Source: Pseudomonadota bacterium
Lineage (GTDB): Bacteria > Pseudomonadota > Alphaproteobacteria > Rhizobiales > Xanthobacteraceae
Direction: 5' to 3'
DNA length: 14,996 nt
Assembly (NCBI GenBank): GCA_021779635.1
Contig: JAJYAH010000080.1
Coordinates: forward strand, 1-14,996
Below are positions 10,063 through 14,996 of this stretch, piece after piece (the stretch's first letter is position 1; every line of letters begins with the position of its first letter). The notes below the pieces were generated by a model. The model was not told where the DNA came from. It worked only from the letters and a program-made list of their open reading frames with translations, and did not search any database. The position numbers and the translations under genes are program-made.

Positions 10063-11271
10063 ATGAAATACACCGATATCGCAATCGTCGGAGGCGGCCT
10101 TGCCGGCTCGACCACGGCCGCAATGCTCGGCCGCGCAGGCATTTCCGCGATTCTGATCGACCCGCATCCGGTCTATCCGCCCGACTTTCGCGTCGAAAAA
10201 CTGAGTGGCCCCGAACAGATCGGGCGCTTTCGCAAGACCGGCATCGCCGACGCGACGCTTCAGGCCGCAAGATATGACGGCGAGAACTGGATCGCGCGAT
10301 TCGGCTACCTGCTCGACAAGAGGCCGATCCAGCAATACGGCATCATGTACGATACGCTGGTCAACGCGATCCGGGCGCAAATTTCCGGCGACATCGAATC
10401 GATCTTCAGCAAGGTGATATCCGTTTCGGCAGGCCCGGAGCGGCAAAAGGTGGTGCTGTCGAACGGCGAGGAAATTTCCGCGCGCCTCGTGGTGCTTGCC
10501 AACGGATTGAATGTCGGGCTGCGCCACCAGCTCGGAATTGAACGCCGGATCGTCAGCGCGTGCCACTCGATTTCGCTCGGATTCGACCTGGTTCCGGTCG
10601 GCCGCGCCACCTTCGATTTTCCTGCGCTGACCTACTTCTCGGAACGAACCAGCGACCGGATTCCCTATCTGTCGCTGTTCCCGGTCGGGAGCAGGATGCG
10701 GGGCAACTTGTTTACCTATCGCCAGACCGACGATTCCTGGCTCCAGCAAATGCGCCGCGCTCCGGCGCAGACGCTAAAGGCCTCACTGCCGCGGCTTTGC
10801 CGGATCACAGGCGACTTCGAGATCGCCGGCGACATCAAGATCCGGCCCGCCGACCTCTATGTCAGCACGGGTCATCGCCAGCCTGGCCTGGTTCTGGTCG
10901 GCGACGCCTTTGAGACGAGTTGTCCAGTCGCCGGGACCGGGACCGACAAGGTGTTCACGGACGTCGAACGGCTGTGCAATGTCCATATCCCGAACTGGCT
11001 TGCGACCGACGGCATGGACGAAACAAAGATCGCGGCGTTCTACGACGATCCTGTCAAGACCGCCTGCGACGCGTGGTCGAGCGCGAAGGCCTACAGTTTT
11101 CGTTCGGTGTCGATCGATAACGGTCTCTACTGGAAGGCGCAGCGCTGGGCTCGTTTCATGGCGTGGTTCTGTGAAGGAACTCTGCGGCAGTTGCGCACGC
11201 CCGATCCGGAGCCGAGATTTCGCGCTCAATCCTCGTCATCGTCATCTTCGTCGCTGTCGTCGTCGGCCTGA
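10063..11271 (+). CDS. FAD-dependent monooxygenase-like oxidoreductase
   Basis: A 402-residue flavoprotein of the PHBH / geranylgeranyl-reductase-like superfamily. The N-terminal Rossmann motif IVGGGLAG (8-15) binds the ADP part of FAD, VVLANG (143-148) is the middle ATG-type motif, and GDAFETSCPVAGTG (280-293) is the late GD motif that contacts the flavin. There is no signal peptide or membrane segment, so it is likely cytoplasmic. The substrate is unknown; I see no halogenase WxWxIP motif. I chose ATG 10063, which directly starts the fold; TTG 10015 is the only reasonable longer start. The ribosome-binding site is weak. The C-terminus ends in a serine run (about residues 390-401) made by 46 bp of overlap with the convergent ABC gene. 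It stands alone on its strand, divergent from the str cluster. Confidence 0.85.
   Translation: MKYTDIAIVGGGLAGSTTAAMLGRAGISAILIDPHPVYPPDFRVEKLSGPEQIGRFRKTGIADATLQAARYDGENWIARFGYLLDKRPIQQYGIMYDTLVNAIRAQISGDIESIFSKVISVSAGPERQKVVLSNGEEISARLVVLANGLNVGLRHQLGIERRIVSACHSISLGFDLVPVGRATFDFPALTYFSERTSDRIPYLSLFPVGSRMRGNLFTYRQTDDSWLQQMRRAPAQTLKASLPRLCRITGDFEIAGDIKIRPADLYVSTGHRQPGLVLVGDAFETSCPVAGTGTDKVFTDVERLCNVHIPNWLATDGMDETKIAAFYDDPVKTACDAWSSAKAYSFRSVSIDNGLYWKAQRWARFMAWFCEGTLRQLRTPDPEPRFRAQSSSSSSSSLSSSA
11226..11271. other. Convergent coding overlap of 46 bp
   Basis: The last codons of the FAD gene and of the ABC exporter gene share this DNA on opposite strands. Codons are in register, so serine codons TCG/TCA/TCT on the plus strand face GAC/GAT/GAA/GAG codons on the minus strand: a serine run on one side and ADDDSDEDDDDED on the other. 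No terminator can fit between the genes, so transcripts probably overlap. Confidence 0.9.
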
Positions 11272-13256
11272 TCGGCCCCCGCATGCGGCTTGTGGCCCTG
11301 ATCATCCCAGAGCTTTCGATAGGTGCCGTTGGCGGCCAGCAGCTTGGCATGCGACCCACGCTCGATCGCCTTGCCGCCTGATATCACGATGATCTCATCC
11401 ATCTCGACCACCGAGGTCAGGCGGTGGGTCGAAAAGATCATGGTCCGGCCCTTGGCGACCTTGAGAAGCGTGCGGTTGATCGCGGCTTCCGTGGTCTGGT
11501 CGAGCGCCGAAGTCGCCTCGTCGAGCAGCAGGACCGACGGATTGCGGACGATCGCGCGGGCAATCGCGATGCGCTGACGCTGGCCGCCCGACAGCGTATC
11601 GCCACGCTCGCCGACCGGGGTATCGTATTTTTGCGGAAGCGACATGATGTAGCGGTGGATTTCGGCCTTGCGCGCCGCCTGCTCGACCTCTTCGTCGGTC
11701 GCGCCCTCCTTGCCGAGCCGGATGTTTTCCCGGATCGACATGTTGAACAGCATGTTTTCCTGGAACACCACCGCCATGCTCCTGCGCAGCGACTCCCGTG
11801 TCACCCTTCTTATATCGACGCCGTCGATGGTCACGCGCCCCTCATCCGGCACATAGAGGCGAAGGATCAGATTGAGCAGCGTGCTTTTGCCGGAGCCGCT
11901 CGGGCCGACAATGGCGATGCGCTTGCCGATATTGAGCTTGAGACTGAAATTGTCGAGAACCGGCACCTGGCTGTTTTCATACCGGAACGTGACACGGTCG
12001 AAGGTGATGTCGTTGGTGATGCGCGGCAGGTCAGGAGCGCCGGGACGATCGGCGCCGCGGGTCGGCTCGTCGAGCAATTCCTGAATATGGCGTACCGCCG
12101 CCGCCGACTGGATCGACACCGGGATAAAATGCATCAGATGCGCGATGTTGTAGGAGACCTCCCAGAACGCACTCTCGAAGGTCACGAAGGTCCCGATGGT
12201 GATTTGACCCTTGGTGGCGAGATAGGCGCCGAGCGCGAGCACCACGAGGTGCAGCAACAATACCGCGATCGTGACTGTGCGCTCGACCATGGTCGACAGG
12301 AACGCTGCGGATGCGATCTTCTTGCGCGCATCGATATTGCGCATGGTGAACCAGCCGAGCGTGCGGCGCTGCAGGCTGAAAGCCTTGACCACCGCCTGTG
12401 CAGCGACGTTCTCCTGCACCATGCCAAGCAGCGCTGATTCATTGAGCTTCTGCTCGTAGTTCGCCTGCACCGCCTTCGGCGTCAGAATCCTGGGGCCGAT
12501 CAGCGTGATCGGGAACACCAGCAGCGACACCGCGGCGAGCTGCCAGTTCAGGAACAGCATCAGAACGATGCCTGCGATCAATTCCAGGAACGGCAGCGCA
12601 GCGCTGTTGGCGAAACTCGTGACCGATCCCTCGAAGGCCGAAAGGTCGATGGAAAACCGCGACAGGATCTCGCCGCGCTTGGTGCGCGCAAAATAGGCCG
12701 ACGGCAGATTCTGGACGTGCTCGAACAGCCGCAGGCGCACGTCGGAAATCAGCGACGCCGCCAGTCTCGCATCCCATCGTTCGTACCAGACCGCGACGAT
12801 CGAGGTGAATATCCCCGCCCCCGCCAGAACGGACAGAATCTCGACCAGCGCCTCGAAATCCTCCTCGCCGAGCGCATCGTCGATCAGGAATTTCAGGCTC
12901 AGCGGCATAATGACATTGAACAGCGTCTCGACCACGACGCCGAGGCCGACGAATGTCAGTATTTTCCTGTAGTTCCTGAGGAAGGGTTTGACGAACGCAT
13001 AGACCGTCGCCAGCGCTCCGGCGGCTTCCCTGGCGCTAAAGACGACGAGATCCTCATCGTCCTCGTCATCCTCAATATCCAGTTCATCATCGTCGTCATC
13101 TTCATCGCCGCGAGGCGACGGCGCGGCCATCTCATCGCCGACAGCGCGGTCTGTCGCGCCAGCGCCAGCGGCAGGTTCCCTGTCGAGTTCCGGCGCAGCG
13201 GCATCATCCGCGGCAGCGGGCACTTGATCATCCGACGACGGAGGCTTGGGCGTCAT
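11226..13256 (-). CDS. ABC exporter, fused membrane and ATPase domains, with acidic ends
   Basis: A 676-residue half-transporter that should work as a dimer in the inner membrane. Residues 1-70 are a hydrophilic, disordered, very acidic extension (DEDDDDDELDIEDDEDDEDL, 51-70). About 95-380 are the six-helix ABC exporter membrane domain. The ATPase domain has Walker A GPSGSGKST (451-459), Q-loop Gln499, signature LSGGQRQ (555-561), Walker B VLLLDE (575-580), D-loop SALD (583-586) and the switch His611. All key residues are intact. The tail (664-676) is again acidic. The build resembles MsbA- and NdvA-type exporters of lipids or glycans, but the cargo cannot be read from the sequence. The ATG at 13256 lacks a clear ribosome-binding site, so a later start inside the acidic extension is possible. 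It lies 219 nt downstream of the oxidase-methyltransferase gene, on the same strand. Confidence 0.9.
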   Translation of the reverse strand: MTPKPPSSDDQVPAAADDAAAPELDREPAAGAGATDRAVGDEMAAPSPRGDEDDDDDELDIEDDEDDEDLVVFSAREAAGALATVYAFVKPFLRNYRKILTFVGLGVVVETLFNVIMPLSLKFLIDDALGEEDFEALVEILSVLAGAGIFTSIVAVWYERWDARLAASLISDVRLRLFEHVQNLPSAYFARTKRGEILSRFSIDLSAFEGSVTSFANSAALPFLELIAGIVLMLFLNWQLAAVSLLVFPITLIGPRILTPKAVQANYEQKLNESALLGMVQENVAAQAVVKAFSLQRRTLGWFTMRNIDARKKIASAAFLSTMVERTVTIAVLLLHLVVLALGAYLATKGQITIGTFVTFESAFWEVSYNIAHLMHFIPVSIQSAAAVRHIQELLDEPTRGADRPGAPDLPRITNDITFDRVTFRYENSQVPVLDNFSLKLNIGKRIAIVGPSGSGKSTLLNLILRLYVPDEGRVTIDGVDIRRVTRESLRRSMAVVFQENMLFNMSIRENIRLGKEGATDEEVEQAARKAEIHRYIMSLPQKYDTPVGERGDTLSGGQRQRIAIARAIVRNPSVLLLDEATSALDQTTEAAINRTLLKVAKGRTMIFSTHRLTSVVEMDEIIVISGGKAIERGSHAKLLAANGTYRKLWDDQGHKPHAGADQADDDSDEDDDDED

Positions 13257-13475
13257 GAAACCAACCGATGCTGCACGGCCGGCATGACCGCAAAATCGAA
13301 CCCGGTGATCTTGAATCGCAGGGCCAAGCTTATGCGATCAGAACGCGATCGGCAAAACAACTACCAACACCGCGCCAGCGTCTTGCCATAGGGCGGCTCG
13401 TCGCGGCGCTCGACAGGACACATGTTGAAATGTGACAGTTCAACGTTCCAACGGACCGAAAGACAATTGCGAAGG
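13257..13475. other. 219-base gap between the fusion gene and the ABC exporter
   Basis: No gene is apparent. GTTGAA (13424-13429) and TTCAAC (13439-13444) form a 6-bp inverted repeat with a 9-base spacer, which might be an operator or a weak hairpin after the upstream gene. No T-run follows, so I do not call a terminator. TTGAAC on the minus strand (13443-13438) with TGTCCT 17 bases on is only a weak promoter candidate for the exporter. Read-through from the upstream gene is possible. Confidence 0.5.
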
Positions 13476-14996
13476 TCAGTCGTCGGCCACCTTGTCAAAG
13501 AACGAATAACGCAGGCTGTCGGAGTCCGCGTACCACTGACCCGGCCCCTTGTTGGCAGCCAGGGTTGCCGTCCAGAGCGCGTCCGTACAGTCGCGGCGAT
13601 TCATCGAGAGGTCGAACCCGTTGCCGAAGAACAGCTCCGACCATTCCCACCAGGTGCCGAGCTTCCTGACACCGCGCAGCAGGTCGTACCGATCGATTAA
13701 TTCCGGCGCCATATCCGACGTCACCGATCCGAACACGAGGCCCGACTTCACGACGCGGTGCAATTCGCGAACCGCGCGCCGCACCTGTTTGTCCGCGACG
13801 TGGCACAGGCTGGTCTCGAACACGAAATCGAATTCATCGTCCTCGAACGGCATCTCGACGATCGATCCGAGCTTGCAATACTTCTGCAGCGCCTTCGGCG
13901 TCTTCGCATGGATCGCGCGGTTGTTCTCGATGCCCCAGGCATCCACCCCGCGCTCGCGCAACGCTCCCACCAGTTCTCCGCTGGCGGAGCCTGCCACCAA
14001 AAGCTTGTAACCGCTGGCCCGGTTCCAGACGATCTTGATCAGATCCGTCAGATAGGCCGGATCGCTAAACCGGCTCCAGACCTCGCTGTAGGGACCGAGC
14101 CCGCGGTAATTCTCGAAGTAATCCCGGTCGATCCTGTCGGATGCAGGTTTGCTGCCCTCTGCGCGCGCGCGGCGCAGCCGCATCATCTCGGTGACGACGA
14201 TGTCGGTGGCGGCATCGGACGAATCGAGCAGACCGTTGAGGGTCGAATCGAACAGGTAGTCGCCGACCACGATCAGGCCGGGATGCTGCTTCGGATCGGG
14301 CCGGTGATTGGTCATGACGTCGCGTGCCGGCATGCCGCCGGGAAGCGCATTCACCGACGAGAGCCAGCGATGGGTCTTGCCCTCGATGAAATGGGCCCGG
14401 GCGTCGCCGAGCGAGGCCGGCAACGACTTCAGCGCAGCATCAATCAGTTCCTGATCGCTGAGATTGGCGAAAGCCAGCGCGTCGGAACCGGCGATCAGCC
14501 AGTTCAGGACGCCGTGCCTGCCGACGTCGTGGCGCGCGCCCTCATTGTAGACGCAGCAGCCGCCGAACGCCTCCGACATGAACCAGGCGCCCGGGATCTT
14601 CTCGCCCCAGAACGGCGTATCGAACAGGATCGAAACCCGCAAATAATGCGCGGGCCGATCGAAATAGGCGACGTGCTTGACCATCGACTTGCGCAGCTGC
14701 TCACCGTCCCACCGCATGGTGGCAAGCCAGCTGTGGGGCAGGCACATCAACACCAGATCGAAATCCCTGGTCTCCGGTCCCTTGCCGTTCATCATGTTGA
14801 GCTGATAGCGGCCGGTCGCGGTCTTGCCGACCTTGAGAACCCTGTGATTGAGCTGGATGTCCGCGTCGACCTCGGACTGCAGGCACTCGATCAACTGCTC
14901 GTTGCCGTTCTGGATCGAATACAGGCCGATATAGCCGTCGACATCCATCACGAAGTTCTTCAGCGCATTCAGCCCGTTGGTGTTGTGGCTTTCGGT
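13476..14996 (-). CDS. Flavin amine-oxidase-like domain fused to a SAM methyltransferase (5' end outside the window)
   Basis: The 3' 506 codons of a longer gene; the frame is open to base 14996, and the GTG at 14951 is internal. Counting from the first visible residue, 1-270 match the C-terminal half of a flavin-containing amine oxidase / FAD oxidoreductase: YSIQNGNEQLIECL (26-39) and the flavin-contact segment VVGDYLFDSTLNGLLDSSDA (243-262). The FAD-binding Rossmann motif should be off-window. After a charged linker (about 271-292) comes a class I methyltransferase: motif I LLVAGSASGEL (332-342), acidic Glu357 for the SAM ribose, and PFEDDEFDFVFE (383-394), as in Methyltransf_11 proteins. 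Motif I is unusual (AGSASG for GxGxG), so activity is not certain. No membrane segment is visible. Substrate unknown; the ABC exporter downstream suggests a small molecule or lipid pathway, by inference. Confidence 0.8.
   Translation of the reverse strand, partial: TESHNTNGLNALKNFVMDVDGYIGLYSIQNGNEQLIECLQSEVDADIQLNHRVLKVGKTATGRYQLNMMNGKGPETRDFDLVLMCLPHSWLATMRWDGEQLRKSMVKHVAYFDRPAHYLRVSILFDTPFWGEKIPGAWFMSEAFGGCCVYNEGARHDVGRHGVLNWLIAGSDALAFANLSDQELIDAALKSLPASLGDARAHFIEGKTHRWLSSVNALPGGMPARDVMTNHRPDPKQHPGLIVVGDYLFDSTLNGLLDSSDAATDIVVTEMMRLRRARAEGSKPASDRIDRDYFENYRGLGPYSEVWSRFSDPAYLTDLIKIVWNRASGYKLLVAGSASGELVGALRERGVDAWGIENNRAIHAKTPKALQKYCKLGSIVEMPFEDDEFDFVFETSLCHVADKQVRRAVRELHRVVKSGLVFGSVTSDMAPELIDRYDLLRGVRKLGTWWEWSELFFGNGFDLSMNRRDCTDALWTATLAANKGPGQWYADSDSLRYSFFDKVADD

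Noticed and set aside
13424..13444. Terminator after the oxidase-methyltransferase gene
   Set aside because: The stem is only 6 bp with a 9-base loop, AT-rich, and lacks a T-run.

Overview
The window is a GC-rich stretch of alphaproteobacterial chromosome. Ribosomal protein sequences, EF-Tu and EF-G of this exact type, and two families of intergenic palindromic repeats, point to the Bradyrhizobium / Rhodopseudomonas / Afipia group (Nitrobacteraceae, order Hyphomicrobiales). The genus is an inference from remembered family sequences, not from a search.

Bases 1 to 9396, all on the minus strand, hold a joined str-S10 gene cluster in the order rpsL, rpsG, fusA, tuf, rpsJ, rplC, rplD, rplW, rplB, rpsS, rplV, rpsC, rplP, rpmC and the start of rpsQ, which leaves the window at base 1. 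Genes are full length and most lie 1 to 39 nt apart; rplD and rplW overlap. The two exceptions flank rpsJ. The tuf-rpsJ gap (130 nt) is largely filled by a 98-bp repeat made of two hairpins, and the rpsJ-rplC gap (111 nt) holds a 46-bp palindromic repeat next to the rpsJ stop codon.

Bases 9397 to 10062 form a 666-base gene-free divergent region. It contains a good minus-strand sigma-70 promoter for the cluster (-35 at 9831-9836, -10 at 9808-9813) with a GC-rich discriminator, a perfect 11-bp inverted repeat that brackets this promoter, a predicted leader of about 400 nt with several hairpins, and an AT-rich patch nearer to the plus-strand gene.

Bases 10063 to 14996 are accessory. They hold a plus-strand FAD-dependent monooxygenase-like protein, a minus-strand ABC exporter (membrane domain fused to ATPase) with strongly acidic ends, and the 3' part of a minus-strand gene that fuses a flavin amine-oxidase-like domain to a class I SAM methyltransferase. 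The monooxygenase and exporter genes converge and overlap by 46 bp, so that a serine run in one is the codon-by-codon antisense of an Asp/Glu run in the other. Two redox enzymes, a methyltransferase and an exporter side by side could act on a shared small molecule or lipid, but nothing in the sequence proves this. I see no CRISPR array, tRNA, rRNA, insertion sequence or intrinsic terminator.
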